The notes: generated by a model from the letters alone, not told the origin. 64,000 nt of DNA from Chitinibacter bivalviorum (GCF_013403565.1 NZ_CP058627.1:3511172-3575171); one strand, 5' to 3'. Counted from the stretch's first letter, positions 19,037 through 28,252 are shown. Made by a program: numbers and translations.

Positions 19037-19454
19037 CGGTTTGAGTCCTGAGTCAATGTTGATCGGCAATCCATATGCCAAAGGCAATATGGAATTCCCC
19101 TGCACGGCAATGCGGGGGCGGGTTGTATCAACCCTATCGGTTTTGCTGACCTAGCAGGCGAGTAACCCTTAGGCTGCAACAAAACCTTAGTACCGAGCTT
19201 GGTCGCCATCTACCAACTTTTGGTCGGTATTGATACGAGAGATGATGCGTTGGCGCAAGCTATCCGGTGCTGATCGCGACGCTTAACGTCATCGAACAGC
19301 TGGTGTGACTGGGTGTAGGGCTGTAAAGTTACCCGATGGCGAGGGAATTGGCAAGTTTTTCTGGCTGTTTATGGGGCGGTTTGCTAGTATCAATGCCCTG
19401 TTTTTGCAGTGATATTTCAAGTCTTTTAACGCTCCTTTTTCGAGGATATTCTCA
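19037..19454. other. 418-bp gap between ilvB and the sigma-factor operon
   Basis: Both flanking genes are transcribed away from this gap, so it should hold the ilvB leader and promoter. A small perfect hairpin GGGTTG-tat-CAACCC sits at 19120-19134, about 85 bases before the ilvB start, without a T-run. An in-frame upstream extension runs from ATG at 19209 but carries no branched-chain codon cluster, so I do not call a leader peptide. Nothing else is recognisable. Confidence 0.6.
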
Positions 19455-20015
19455 TTGGCCGCACCGAGCGATTTGGCGCAATTTCTGGCAAGCGTCGAGC
19501 AACGAGCGTGGCGTCAGGCTTGGATTGCCCTTCGTGATCGCGATACTGCGCTCGATGTGGTGCAAGATGCGATGCTGAAATTATCAACGCATTACGCCCA
19601 GCAACCTGAGGCTGAATGGCCGCTGCTGTTTCAGCGTATTTTGCAAAACACCATTCGCGATTATTTGCGTCGCCAGAAAGTGCGTGGCTTGTGGGTCAGT
19701 TTGTTTTCGTCTTTTTCGAGTCGTGACGACGCGACGGGCGAGCAGGATGATCCACTCGATTATTTGGCCGATGAAGGCTCGCCGACGGTCGAGATGCAAA
19801 TTAGCCAACGTCAGCATATGGCCTTGATCGAAGAGGGCTTAAGTTTATTGCCCGCGCGTCAACGTGAAGCCTTTTTGCTGCGTTATTGGGAAGAGATGGA
19901 TGTGGCAGAAACGGCGCAAATTATGGGATGCTCGGAAGGGAGCGTCAAAACGCATTGTTCTCGTGCCTGTCATACGCTGGCAAAATGGTTAAGTGAGCGA
20001 GGGGTGACATTATGA
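19455..20015 (+). CDS. ECF-type RNA polymerase sigma factor
   Basis: This 186-residue sigma-70 family protein has region 2 near residues 10-75 (RDRDTALDVVQDAMLKLSTHY, quoted in part) and region 4 near 130-180 (LLPARQREAFLLRYWEEMDVAE, then GCSEGSVKTHCSRA, the helix-turn-helix). The start is a TTG at 19455 with GAGGA eight bases upstream. An apparent anti-sigma gene is absent; instead it overlaps a DUF3619 gene by four bases, and an RDD gene follows. This three-gene order recurs in betaproteobacteria. The promoter targets are unknown. Confidence 0.9.
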   Translation: MAAPSDLAQFLASVEQRAWRQAWIALRDRDTALDVVQDAMLKLSTHYAQQPEAEWPLLFQRILQNTIRDYLRRQKVRGLWVSLFSSFSSRDDATGEQDDPLDYLADEGSPTVEMQISQRQHMALIEEGLSLLPARQREAFLLRYWEEMDVAETAQIMGCSEGSVKTHCSRACHTLAKWLSERGVTL

Positions 20016-20335
20016 AGCGACCAATCTTGAGCGACGATCGTCATGAACAGGATTTTGCGCAGCAACTGGGCAAAACCCTCGCTAGCGCTGAACCTAATTC
20101 GGTGGTTCGTGCCAAGCTGGCTGCCGCGCGCGAGCAAGCCGTGCAGGCTTCTGGCCCGCGGGTGCATGGCTCGGTCTTGAGCCGAGTTCATGGATCGCAC
20201 AGTTGGCGCTGGGGCATTTCTGCCTTGCTGGTGGTCGCTGCTTTGACTTACTGGCAACAAGCGCGGCAGCAGCAAAATGTGGCGGCCACACAGGATTTGG
20301 TCGATGAAGTGATTTATTACAGTTTGGATTATTAA
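20012..20335 (+). CDS. DUF3619 family membrane protein
   Basis: This 107-residue protein has an N-terminal DDRHEQDFAQQLGKTLASA stretch, a basic middle and one membrane segment at about residues 68-82 (WGISALLVVAALTYW). The acidic C-terminus is Asp/Tyr-rich, as in the DUF3619 family. It overlaps the sigma-factor gene by four bases. By position and one-helix topology it could act as a small membrane partner or anti-sigma factor, but the family has no established function and this is inference. Confidence 0.78.
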   Translation: MKRPILSDDRHEQDFAQQLGKTLASAEPNSVVRAKLAAAREQAVQASGPRVHGSVLSRVHGSHSWRWGISALLVVAALTYWQQARQQQNVAATQDLVDEVIYYSLDY

Positions 20336-20348
20336 AGCAGGGTATGGC

Positions 20349-20900
20349 GTGAAGTCGAATCAGTCAGCAGCATCCGTTATTGAAAAACATGAACAAAACG
20401 CCGCATGGGGGCGCCGATTTGTTGCCTTTCTGTATGAGGGCTTATTACTGGCCGCCGTATTGCTGATTGCCGTGGGGATTTTTCAGGGTTTGATCCAGCT
20501 ATTTGCAGGTATATCGCCGGAAGCATTTTCTGGATTGGTTTGGGTGCGAGTACTGAGTGGGGTATGGTTGCTGGCGGTATGCTTTGCCTACTTTGGTTGG
20601 TGTTGGACGCGCGGACAAACGCTGGCGATGATGACTTGGCGGATGCGGATTGCGCCGCGAGCGGGGCAATTGAGCTGGGGTATGGCTGCGGTACGGTTTG
20701 CAATTGCCAGCGTTTTTTATCTCCCCTTGCTGCCGCTCTGGGTGCTCGCCATTTATCACCCTGAAGCGAAGCTATGGGCGTGGCTAGGGACGGTTTGGTT
20801 TTTTGTGCCCTGGCTTTTTGCTTGCTTCGATGCTGATAAGCAGTTGTTGCAAGATCGAATCGCCAAGACCCGGATTGCCAATAGCAAACCGAAGAAATAA
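20349..20900 (+). CDS. RDD family inner-membrane protein
   Basis: The RDD domain is a polytopic module named for Arg and Asp residues in its first helices; its function is mostly uncertain, and some members are linked to ion exchange. The 183-residue protein starts at a GTG (20349) and shows WGRRFVAFLYEGLLLAAVLL near residue 22, the WTRGQTLAMMTWRMRI loop near 87, and four or five membrane segments. It starts 13 bases after the DUF3619 gene and ends the operon at a strong terminator. Confidence 0.85.
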   Translation: MKSNQSAASVIEKHEQNAAWGRRFVAFLYEGLLLAAVLLIAVGIFQGLIQLFAGISPEAFSGLVWVRVLSGVWLLAVCFAYFGWCWTRGQTLAMMTWRMRIAPRAGQLSWGMAAVRFAIASVFYLPLLPLWVLAIYHPEAKLWAWLGTVWFFVPWLFACFDADKQLLQDRIAKTRIANSKPKK

Positions 20901-20928
20901 AAAAAACGCCTCTGAAGAGGCGTTTTTT
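20901..20928. terminator. Bidirectional terminator after the RDD gene
   Basis: AAAAAACGCCTC and GAGGCGTTTTTT pair perfectly around TGAA. It separates two converging genes. Confidence 0.95.
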
Positions 20929-20941
20929 TATGCGTGTATTT

Positions 20942-21817
20942 CTAGTTCAGATTGAGCCACAAACTCGCATCGTTGATCGGTGTTTCCGGCGGCAGACTGG
21001 GGTTATTCAGGTAAATCTTTCTGCTGCCTTGATATTTACTGAGTGGGAAGAGCTTCGCAGTCACTGGGCTTTTCTTCATATAGTCGAGCATGCTGCCGTC
21101 ACTGATCGCTTGGCGCAGGCCTTTTTCAATCCGAGTGGCAAGCACGGTATTGTTCTTGGCGGTGAAAAAATACATCGGCATTTTGTAGACCAGCAATAAC
21201 TTATCGTAAACCACCAGATCAGGGTTATTCAGCGTCGCAAACTCCGCGTACACCTCGTTTAAGCCGCGCGGGAAGTAATCGCCGCGCCGATTGATCAGCA
21301 TCGGATACATCATTTCAAACTTGGGCGGCTTTTCGATTTTTAAGCCTGCCAGCTCCAAAATGGCGGTATCGGGCCATTGCGAGCCTTGAATTCCAGTGTA
21401 TTTGGCTAAGTCTTGTGCGGTTTTGATCTGGCCAAATTGGGGAATGCTTTCTTTGCGAATCACGAGTGCGCGATGGCCAAGCAGCCCGCCATCGAGTGGA
21501 ATACGGATCGGTCGTAGCAATTTTTCGCGTTCAATATTAGTGCCCGCCCAATCAAGGTCGATCAAATTGCCGCGGCTTAACTCAAGCAGCGCGCGGGCTT
21601 GGGGCATATCTGTGCTAATTTCGACGATGCGGGCGGGGCCTTGCTCGGGTGTTTTTTGCAGCGCAAGCCTCACCAAGCCAATAAAGTAATCATGACTGGT
21701 GTCTATCGCCCCTTGCTTTGGGCGCATCCGAATAATTTGCTCATCACCTTGTGCCATCAAGGGGGAAAGCAAAGCGCAAAGCAGATAAAGCAAAATGGCA
21801 GGCTTAAATGTCATCAC
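20942..21817 (-). CDS. Periplasmic solute-binding-like protein
   Basis: This 291-residue exported protein has a signal peptide at about residues 1-24 (LLYLLCALLSPLMAQG) and an overall pattern like family 3 extracellular solute-binding proteins, with weak similarity to transporter- or sensor-linked members. It lacks a neighbouring permease or ATPase and stands alone between a terminator and lnt. Two Met codons start the frame and either could be used. Charged residues at the N-terminus of the mature protein (RMRPKQGAIDTSHDYF) are distinctive. The ligand is unknown. Confidence 0.7.
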   Translation of the reverse strand: MMTFKPAILLYLLCALLSPLMAQGDEQIIRMRPKQGAIDTSHDYFIGLVRLALQKTPEQGPARIVEISTDMPQARALLELSRGNLIDLDWAGTNIEREKLLRPIRIPLDGGLLGHRALVIRKESIPQFGQIKTAQDLAKYTGIQGSQWPDTAILELAGLKIEKPPKFEMMYPMLINRRGDYFPRGLNEVYAEFATLNNPDLVVYDKLLLVYKMPMYFFTAKNNTVLATRIEKGLRQAISDGSMLDYMKKSPVTAKLFPLSKYQGSRKIYLNNPSLPPETPINDASLWLNLN

Positions 21818-21962
21818 GTGTCGCTGCTGGCTAGGTGAAGTAACTTTATGTTACAGCGACTGATAGTGCAGCGTCGGAAGTAAACCGCTTCCCGAACAGC
21901 AATACAACAACGCAATTTTATCGCTGTTGATTCGGCAATGAGCTGGGTATGTCATGCAGGCT

Positions 21963-23459
21963 TCAGATGGACTGCCCTTTCCATTGGCGGCGCCAAATAG
22001 CTAGGCCAAATAAAATACCAAACCAAATCGCCACGATGAGCCAGTCGCCCCAAATTTGGTAGGGCGTGGTGCCGGTTCGGTGTTGGACTTCACCCTCTAG
22101 TACTGCGCGCTGTTGCGGTGGCAGGCTGGCAGTGATGCGACCTTTGTCGTCGATAATCGCCGTTTTGCCGGTGTTGGTGGCACGGATCAGGTAGCGACCA
22201 TTTTCCAGTGCGCGGGCGCGCGCCATTTCTGCGTGTTGCTCGGCGGCCCAAGAGCCATCAAACCACGCCATATTAGTGAGATTTGCCAGTAGCGTGGCAT
22301 TGACTGCATTTTGGCGGATTTCATGACCAAAGGCGTCTTCGTAGCAGATATTGGCCGCGATTTTGCCGCCGGCCAACGCAAATGGGGTCTGGATGGCTTC
22401 GCCACGATTTAGCCCCAGTAGCGGCATATCCAGAAATTGATACACCGGACCAAATACTTGCGGCAATGGGATGTATTCGCCAAAGGGGACTAGATGCTGC
22501 TTTTCATAGGGGTTGAGCTTGGGGTTGCTTAAATCAACCGCCGCGTTGAAATGTTGCGTGCCATCGTCGCTGCTGGTGGCGACGCCCAAAATCATCGCGG
22601 CTTTCTTTTGCGCCATCAGGGCGCGCAGATCGCCCAGATACCAGTCGGGCATGGCTTCTAAAAAAGACGGAATTGCGGTTTCAGGAAAAACAATCAGTTG
22701 CCCTTTGGCTTGCTGCGCCAGAGTCATGTACGCGCCGAGGCTATCGACATAGGCGGCCTGATTCCATTTCATTGATTGTGCGATATTGCCCTGCAAGAGG
22801 CTAACTTTAACCGGCGCGCCGAGTGGGGTCGTCCAATTGATGTGATTGAGTAGGGCGCTGGTGCTGATGAGGGCGAATGCCAGCCCAAGACCAAGGCGTT
22901 TTTCATATAAAAATACGGCCACCACAAGACACAACACCAAGCCCACGCCATAGCTGCCAACAATGGGGTATAGCCCGCTGAGCGTTTCTAGCTGTGATCC
23001 ACCGACCGATGCCCATGGGAATCCGGTAAATATCCAGCCGCGGACCCATTCAAAAATCATAAACAGCGTTGGCGCGAGTAGCGTGTAGCGCAGGCTGTCT
23101 TGGCAAGGCAGACGGCGCGTGAGCAAGGCTGCGAGTGCGGGAAACAATGCCAGAAACAGTGCAAAAGCCAAAGTACTGCCCGCGGCCATCCAGATTGGCA
23201 TACCACCATAGGTATGCAGGCTAATATAAACCCAGCTAATGTTTGCGCAGAAATACCCCGTGCCCCAAGCAAATGCATAGCCTGCGGCTTCGCGCGTGCG
23301 GCGCGCTTGTTGTATGCCCCAGAACAAAGCCAGCAATGAAATCGGCATCAGCCAGAATTGCGATACCGGGGCAAAGGCAAAAACACTGATCGCGCCAGCA
23401 ATGAGTTGGAGTGCGAGTTGTTGAATGGGGCGGAGTGTCATTGGGGTTTTTGCATGCAT
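21963..23459 (-). CDS. lnt: Apolipoprotein N-acyltransferase
   Basis: Lnt adds the third acyl chain to the N-terminal Cys of lipoproteins in the inner membrane. About six N-terminal membrane segments precede a carbon-nitrogen hydrolase domain from about residue 220. The Glu-Lys-Cys triad is visible as FPETAIPSF, the Lys in YEKQHLVPFGEY and the Cys in NICYEDAFGHEIR. A last membrane segment anchors the C-terminus. At 498 residues the length is normal. It follows corC on the same strand, the order seen in E. coli (miaB-ybeZ-ybeY-ybeX-lnt). Confidence 0.96.
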   Translation of the reverse strand: MHAKTPMTLRPIQQLALQLIAGAISVFAFAPVSQFWLMPISLLALFWGIQQARRTREAAGYAFAWGTGYFCANISWVYISLHTYGGMPIWMAAGSTLAFALFLALFPALAALLTRRLPCQDSLRYTLLAPTLFMIFEWVRGWIFTGFPWASVGGSQLETLSGLYPIVGSYGVGLVLCLVVAVFLYEKRLGLGLAFALISTSALLNHINWTTPLGAPVKVSLLQGNIAQSMKWNQAAYVDSLGAYMTLAQQAKGQLIVFPETAIPSFLEAMPDWYLGDLRALMAQKKAAMILGVATSSDDGTQHFNAAVDLSNPKLNPYEKQHLVPFGEYIPLPQVFGPVYQFLDMPLLGLNRGEAIQTPFALAGGKIAANICYEDAFGHEIRQNAVNATLLANLTNMAWFDGSWAAEQHAEMARARALENGRYLIRATNTGKTAIIDDKGRITASLPPQQRAVLEGEVQHRTGTTPYQIWGDWLIVAIWFGILFGLAIWRRQWKGQSI

Positions 23460-23503
23460 TGAATTGGGCGTCAGCTTAACATGCAGCCACGCCGAAAAGA
23501 AAA

Positions 23504-23533
23504 CACCCGAATTGCGCGCGGCAGATTCGGGTG
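23504..23533 (-). terminator. Terminator between corC and lnt
   Basis: CACCCGAAT and ATTCGGGTG pair over nine bases. On the minus strand a T-rich stretch (TTTTCTTTTC) follows, so part of the corC transcript may end here before lnt. Confidence 0.6.
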
Positions 23534-23554
23534 CGATAGGGGTAACGGGAACAG

Positions 23555-24406
23555 TTATTCCGTTTCGTGCCGTTCGAGATGCTCGTCGATCTGGATCGAA
23601 TGCACGCGGCGGCTGTCGGCGCGCAAAATCAGGAAATGATAACCATCTATGACGATTTCTTCACCGCGCTTGGGAACGCAGCCAAATGCCAGCGTCACCA
23701 GTCCCGCGACGGTATCGACTTCTTTATCGCTAAAGTGGCTGCCGATCGCTTCGTTCAGATCGCCAATCTCGGTTACGCCTTTAACGCGCCAATTGCCGCG
23801 CCGATCAGGGACGATATTGTCTTCGGATTCGTCTTCGTCAAATTCGTCTTCGATATCACCGACGATTTGCTCCATCACGTCTTCAATCGTCACCAAACCC
23901 GCCACGCCGCCGTACTCATCAACGACAATCGCCATATGGTTGCGATTATTGCGGAAGTCTTTTAGCAAGACATTCAAGCGTTTCGCTTCGGGAATATAGA
24001 CGACGGGGCGCAGCATTTCGCGCAGCACAAATTCTTCGTCTTCGGCGTAGTAGCGCAGCAGATCTTTGGCCAGCAAAATGCCGACCACATTGTCTTTGCT
24101 GCCATCGACCACTGGAAAACGCGAGTGGGCGGTTTTGATTACATGGGGGATAAATTCGGCTGGCGCGTCGTTGATGTCGATGACATCCATTTGCGAGCGC
24201 GGCACCATTACATCGCGCACTTGCATATCGCCAACGTTGAGCACGCCTTCGATCATGCCGAGCGCATCAGCATCGAGCAGGTGGCGTTCAAACGCCGAGT
24301 GCATAATTTCAACCAGTTCGCCGCGGTTTTCCGGCTCCCGTAACAGGAAGTGGGTGAGTCGCTCAAGCCAGCTTGGCTTGGGACTCGGGGACGGTACGTC
24401 GTCCAT
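23555..24406 (-). CDS. corC: CorC/HlyC-type CBS-domain protein
   Basis: This cytosolic protein of 283 residues matches E. coli YbeX/CorC, which is linked to magnesium and cobalt efflux and more recently to ribosome and RNA homeostasis. Two CBS domains lie at about residues 65-185 (VRDVMVPRSQMDVIDIN, then MAIVVDEYGGVAGLVTIEDVMEQIVGDI, quoted in part). A CorC_HlyC FAD-like C-terminal domain follows at about 200-280 with DTVAGLVTLAFG. It lies between ybeY and lnt. The gap to ybeY is unusually large (205 bases) and structured. Confidence 0.93.
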   Translation of the reverse strand: MDDVPSPSPKPSWLERLTHFLLREPENRGELVEIMHSAFERHLLDADALGMIEGVLNVGDMQVRDVMVPRSQMDVIDINDAPAEFIPHVIKTAHSRFPVVDGSKDNVVGILLAKDLLRYYAEDEEFVLREMLRPVVYIPEAKRLNVLLKDFRNNRNHMAIVVDEYGGVAGLVTIEDVMEQIVGDIEDEFDEDESEDNIVPDRRGNWRVKGVTEIGDLNEAIGSHFSDKEVDTVAGLVTLAFGCVPKRGEEIVIDGYHFLILRADSRRVHSIQIDEHLERHETE

Positions 24407-24497
24407 AGTGTGTACTGTTCCTAAATAAGTGATAAGTTAAACGAGCTCGGCAGGCCTTTGAAAAGCGTAGCGAGAAGGCCGAAGACAAGGCAGAAGT

Positions 24498-24554
24498 CGG
24501 CGAAAAACCGCAGTTTACCGAGGTAAATGAGGATTTTGAGCTGACTTTTCGCCG
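24498..24554. other. Structured intergenic sequence between ybeY and corC
   Basis: CGGCGAAAA (24498-24506) and TTTTCGCCG (24546-24554) are perfect inverted repeats. Between them sits the palindrome TTTACC-ga-GGTAAA (24514-24527). The surrounding 24440-24600 stretch is GC-richer and differs in texture from its neighbours. It resembles an intergenic repeat inserted into an otherwise tight operon, but no second copy is in the window. Confidence 0.5.
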
Positions 24555-24611
24555 CGAAGCAAGTGCAACGCTAGCAGTATTCGGAGTTCGCAGTAGCTTT
24601 GCAATGGTCTG

Positions 24612-25085
24612 TTAAGATTTTTCGCTCAGATACGGATCATCATAACCCAAACGCATGACAATTTGCGTTTCCAGGCTTTCCATTGCCTCGGCTTCTGTGT
24701 CTTCGATGTGATCAAAACCCTGCAAATGCAGCGTGCCATGCACGACCATATGGCAGTAATGGGCCAGCAGCGGCTTATTTTGCTCCAAAGCTTCGCGCTC
24801 GATTACCGCACCGCAAAACACCAGATCACCCATCAGCGGCATGCCGTCGATTTGTGGCAAATCTTCGTCATACGTGAAGGTCAGCACATTGGTTGAATAG
24901 TCTTTCTGGCGATAGTCGCGATTCAGGATGCGACCCTCATCGGCATCGACAAAGCGCAGCGTGATTTGCGCATCGCATATTTGCTCCGACAGCGCTGCGC
25001 GCACCCATTTTTTCAACAGGCTTTTGCGCGGAATCGGGCTGTGCGCGCTTTCATTTTGAATCGCGATTTCGATTTGATTATTCAT
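24612..25085 (-). CDS. ybeY: Endoribonuclease YbeY (rRNA maturation factor)
   Basis: YbeY is a zinc-dependent single-strand endoribonuclease involved in 16S rRNA 3'-end maturation and ribosome quality control. The metal site H-x3-H-x5-H is visible as HGTLHLQGFDH near residue 115, and the conserved substrate-binding Arg lies in LNRDYRQKDYSTNVLTF. The 157 residues are normal. It overlaps the phoH-like gene by eight bases in the miaB-phoH-ybeY-corC-lnt cluster. Confidence 0.96.
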   Translation of the reverse strand: MNNQIEIAIQNESAHSPIPRKSLLKKWVRAALSEQICDAQITLRFVDADEGRILNRDYRQKDYSTNVLTFTYDEDLPQIDGMPLMGDLVFCGAVIEREALEQNKPLLAHYCHMVVHGTLHLQGFDHIEDTEAEAMESLETQIVMRLGYDDPYLSEKS

Positions 25086-26103
25086 GTCGATTGCTCAGTT
25101 GAGCGTTGCGTTCAGCCTCTTGCTTGGCTTTGCGTGCCGCTGCTTCTTCGTCGCGCTTTTTGGTCGCTTTTTCGTAGGCATTAACGATTTTTTGTACCAG
25201 CGGATGACGCACAACGTCGTCACTGGTGAAGTGATGAATGCCAATGCCGCGCACGCCTTGCAGCACTTCTTGCGCATCAACAAGGCCTGATTTCATATGC
25301 TTGGGCAAATCGACCTGCGTCGGGTCACCGGTAATCACCGCTTTGCTACCAAAGCCGATCCGCGTCAAAAACATCTTCATCTGCTCGGGCGTACTGTTTT
25401 GCGCCTCGTCCAAAATGATAAAGCTGTGGTTTAGCGTGCGGCCGCGCATAAAGGCCAGCGGAGCGATTTCGATAATGCCTTTTTCAAATAAGCGCGTGAC
25501 ATGATCAAAACCGAGTAAATCATACAGCGCGTCGTACAGTGGGCGTAAGTAAGGATCGACCTTCTGCGTTAAATCGCCCGGTAGGAAACCGAGCTTCTCT
25601 CCCGCCTCAACAGCTGGGCGCACCAAGATCAATCGTTTGACAGTATCGCGCTCTAAAGCATCAACCGCGCTGGCTACCGCCAGATACGTCTTACCCGTAC
25701 CGGCTGGGCCGATGCCAAACGTAATGTCATTGTCTTGGATTTGCTTCAGATAAACATTCTGCCCCGGCGTGCGGCCACGCAAATCGGCACGGCGCGTGCG
25801 CAGGATGGGTGTATCCACATCCGATTGCGCTTCTTCTGGGCCGCGGATAATTTCGATTAAGCCAAGCTGAATATCATCAACTTCCAGTTCTTTACGCTGC
25901 GCTTCGTTGTAGAAGTATTCGAGCGCATCGAGTGTCTGATTCACCACCTTGGTGCGGCCAGCGACTTTGAAATGCTCGTTGCGGCGGGCAATTGTCACAT
26001 CGAGGGCATTTTCGATTTGCTTCAGGTTTTCGTCGAGCGGCCCGCATAAATTGGCCAGGCGGGCGTTGTCGATGGGGGTGAACGAGAGGGTATCTGTATG
26101 CAA
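25078..26103 (-). CDS. ybeZ: PhoH-like ATPase YbeZ
   Basis: This PhoH-family P-loop NTPase partners with YbeY in RNA metabolism. The Walker A motif is GPAGTGKTYLAV near residue 135 and the Walker B is SFIILDEAQNSTPEQ near 225. A KH-like N-terminal part precedes the ATPase. The C-terminus is Lys/Arg/Ala-rich. At 341 residues the length matches YbeZ. It is coupled to ybeY by an eight-base overlap and separated from miaB by a 329-base gap holding a repeat. Confidence 0.93.
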   Translation of the reverse strand: MHTDTLSFTPIDNARLANLCGPLDENLKQIENALDVTIARRNEHFKVAGRTKVVNQTLDALEYFYNEAQRKELEVDDIQLGLIEIIRGPEEAQSDVDTPILRTRRADLRGRTPGQNVYLKQIQDNDITFGIGPAGTGKTYLAVASAVDALERDTVKRLILVRPAVEAGEKLGFLPGDLTQKVDPYLRPLYDALYDLLGFDHVTRLFEKGIIEIAPLAFMRGRTLNHSFIILDEAQNSTPEQMKMFLTRIGFGSKAVITGDPTQVDLPKHMKSGLVDAQEVLQGVRGIGIHHFTSDDVVRHPLVQKIVNAYEKATKKRDEEAAARKAKQEAERNAQLSNRHE

Positions 26104-26432
26104 GGCTTATTCCATAAATTATGGCAGGATATACCTACCAATTAAGCGGTGAAGTTCACATTAGTACTTAATATTGTCGCGCTGGTTGGGTATGAGCTTT
26201 AAACCCGTTTAGCAAAAACCGCAGCAAGGAGAGAGACAAACGGTTTTATCGTTTGGCTCACGACGCGGCAAGGGGAGCGCGGAGCGCTTTTTGCCCGGGT
26301 CGCCTTTCTTTTCCACCCTTTTCTTTGGCGACGCAAAGAAAAGGGTGTCCCTGTCGCGGATTGCGACTGCAAAACAGTCGTGCCGTAGGCACTTAAATTA
26401 TCAACTGCTAACTAGAACATCGCCTATTCAGC
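26104..26432. repeat. 329-bp gap with a long inverted repeat
   Basis: The core is a perfect hairpin: CACCCTTTTCTTTG (26314-26327) and its complement (26334-26347) around six bases. It is preceded by the GCCTTTCTTTT phrase seen in a widespread class of proteobacterial intergenic repeats that yields spurious translated ORFs. It lies between miaB and ybeZ and may act as a terminator or processing site. A half-site GGGTATGAGCTT at 26188 resembles the left arm of the 49-bp repeat but has no partner. Confidence 0.6.
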
Positions 26433-27767
26433 TTAATCTTCCACAATCACCAATTCACCACCCAAAGTATGCGGGAACACTTTGGTGATCCGCACATTGA
26501 CCATTTGATTGATCAGGCGTGGGTTGCCGGGGAAGTTGACGATGCGGTTGTTATCAGTGCGGCCAGCCAGCTCGTTGCTGTCTTTTTTCGAGATTTTCTC
26601 AACGATCACGCGTTGAACGGTGCCGAGCATTTCCTGATTGATCTCGCTGGCGAATTCTTCAATCCGTGCTTGCAAGCGTTTCAGGCGCGCCAATTTCACT
26701 TCTTCTGGCACATCGTCGCCCAAATCGGCGGCGGGCGTACCCGGGCGGCGGCTATAGACAAAGCTAAAGCTTGCGTCAAAGCGTACGTCTTCGATCAGCT
26801 TCATGGTGCGTTCGAAATCGTCTTCGGTTTCGCCGGGGAAGCCGACGATAAAGTCGCTCGACATACAAATATCAGGGCGAGCTTCGCGCAATTTGCGGAT
26901 CAGCGATTTGTATTCCAGCGTCGTGTAGCCGCGCTTCATATTCACCAGCACGCGGTCTGAACCGGCTTGCACGGGTAAGTGTAAGTGCGATACCAATTTT
27001 GGCAGGTTTTTGTAGCAATCAATAATGCGCTGCGTCATCTCTTTCGGATGGCTGGTGGTGAAACGCATGCGCTCGATGCCGGGGATTTCGTGCACGTATT
27101 CAAGCAGCGTTGCGAAGTCAGCGATCTCGCCGTCTTCCATCTTGCCGCGGTAGGCGTTCACATTTTGGCCGAGTAGGTGAATTTCCTTGATGCCTTGCTG
27201 CGCCAAATTCGCCACTTCAACCAAGACGTCTTCAAACGGACGCGAAACTTCTTCGCCGCGCGTGTACGGCACGACGCAGAAAGAACAATATTTCGAGCAA
27301 CCTTCCATAATCGACACAAAGGCCGAGCCGCCTTCGACGCGCGCAGGTGGCATGTGATCGAATTTTTCGATCTCAGGGAAGGAAATATCGACTTGAGAGA
27401 TACCCGTTTTGCGTTTTTCGGCGATCAATTCGGGCAAACGGTGCAAGGTTTGCGGGCCGAACACAATATCGACGTATGGTGCGCGCTTCACAATCGTATC
27501 GCCTTCTTGCGAGGCGACGCAGCCGCCCACGCCGATCACGATATTTGGATTGGCGTTTTTGAGTTCTTTAATGCGGCCCAGATCAGAAAACACTTTTTCC
27601 TGCGCTTTTTCGCGCACGCTACAGGTGTTAAATAAAATAACGTCGGCTTCTTCGACATTGTCGGTGCGGCTCAAGCCTTCGGAGGCGTGCAATACATCGA
27701 CCATTTTGTCCGAGTCATACTCGTTCATCTGGCAGCCAAAGGTCTTGATAAATACTTTCTTGCTCAT
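26433..27767 (-). CDS. miaB: tRNA-2-methylthio-N6-dimethylallyladenosine synthase
   Basis: MiaB is a radical-SAM methylthiotransferase that modifies A37 of tRNAs reading UNN codons. The N-terminal MTTase domain carries its three cluster Cys in [24 protein letters not shown] and GGCVASQEG. The radical-SAM cluster is C-x3-C-x2-C in [16 protein letters not shown] near residue 155. A TRAM domain ends the protein (about 375-440). The 444 residues are normal. It heads the miaB-ybeZ-ybeY-corC-lnt series. Confidence 0.97.
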   Translation of the reverse strand: MSKKVFIKTFGCQMNEYDSDKMVDVLHASEGLSRTDNVEEADVILFNTCSVREKAQEKVFSDLGRIKELKNANPNIVIGVGGCVASQEGDTIVKRAPYVDIVFGPQTLHRLPELIAEKRKTGISQVDISFPEIEKFDHMPPARVEGGSAFVSIMEGCSKYCSFCVVPYTRGEEVSRPFEDVLVEVANLAQQGIKEIHLLGQNVNAYRGKMEDGEIADFATLLEYVHEIPGIERMRFTTSHPKEMTQRIIDCYKNLPKLVSHLHLPVQAGSDRVLVNMKRGYTTLEYKSLIRKLREARPDICMSSDFIVGFPGETEDDFERTMKLIEDVRFDASFSFVYSRRPGTPAADLGDDVPEEVKLARLKRLQARIEEFASEINQEMLGTVQRVIVEKISKKDSNELAGRTDNNRIVNFPGNPRLINQMVNVRITKVFPHTLGGELVIVED

Positions 27768-27846
27768 GGGTGGTGTCTTTCTTCAAATACTAAAATAGGG
27801 CTGCAGGGCAGTGCAAAACGAGCTCGATACCGATTTGCTCGTGGTG

Positions 27847-27895
27847 GGGTATGTGTTTGTAGTTATTTACTAATAATAACTTTTAACATATACCC
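27847..27895. repeat. 49-bp palindromic repeat, copy D
   Basis: GGGTATGTG (27847-27855) faces CATATACCC (27887-27895), with eight of nine pairs and 49 bp in total. The interior pairs as GTTATT/AATAAC. It ends three bases from the stop of the downstream minus-strand gene at 27899. Confidence 0.82.
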
Positions 27896-27898
27896 TGT

Positions 27899-28252
27899 TT
27901 ATTGTGCTTGGGATGCTTTGATTTCTTTTTCGATGGCTTCTTCTTGCTTCATGCGTTCTTCAAGTTGCTGTGCTTCTTCTTTAGTCACAAACCAGATGCG
28001 CCAAACAAAGCCCGTGTTCGGTTCTAATTGATACCAAACCATCGCATTGCGCGGGATCTGGGTGGGCATCAATAGGGTGTTATTGATGCCGCGAATTTGT
28101 AAACCCGGTGCCGTGGTATAGATTTTGCCATCGAGTTTGACCTCGGGTCGGGCAAAACCTTCTAGCTCAGCTAATTTACCTTTGGGCAGGTTGCGTGCGG
28201 CAAAACTGGCCGTCGAAAGAGTAAGAAGCAACAAAAACAGCAACTTGCGCAT
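27899..28252 (-). CDS. Small exported protein of unknown function
   Basis: This 117-residue protein has a clear signal peptide (about residues 1-18, LLFLLLLTLSTASFAA) and a short mature part with a beta-strand pattern around QIRGINNTLLMPTQIP and VWYQLEPNTGFVWRIWFVT. The C-terminal helix is Glu/Lys/Gln-rich and could be a coiled coil. I do not recognise the family with confidence. It is probably periplasmic. It is monocistronic, divergent from tRNA-Met, and a 49-bp palindrome directly follows its stop. Confidence 0.7.
   Translation of the reverse strand: MRKLLFLLLLTLSTASFAARNLPKGKLAELEGFARPEVKLDGKIYTTAPGLQIRGINNTLLMPTQIPRNAMVWYQLEPNTGFVWRIWFVTKEEAQQLEERMKQEEAIEKEIKASQAQ

Noticed and set aside
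18982..19209. Upstream frame before ilvB as an attenuator leader peptide
   Set aside because: It has no run of Leu, Val or Ile codons and no terminator with a T-run follows.
26291..26488. 65-codon frame between miaB and ybeZ
   Set aside because: It is the translation of the inverted-repeat intergenic sequence, a known source of spurious hypothetical proteins.
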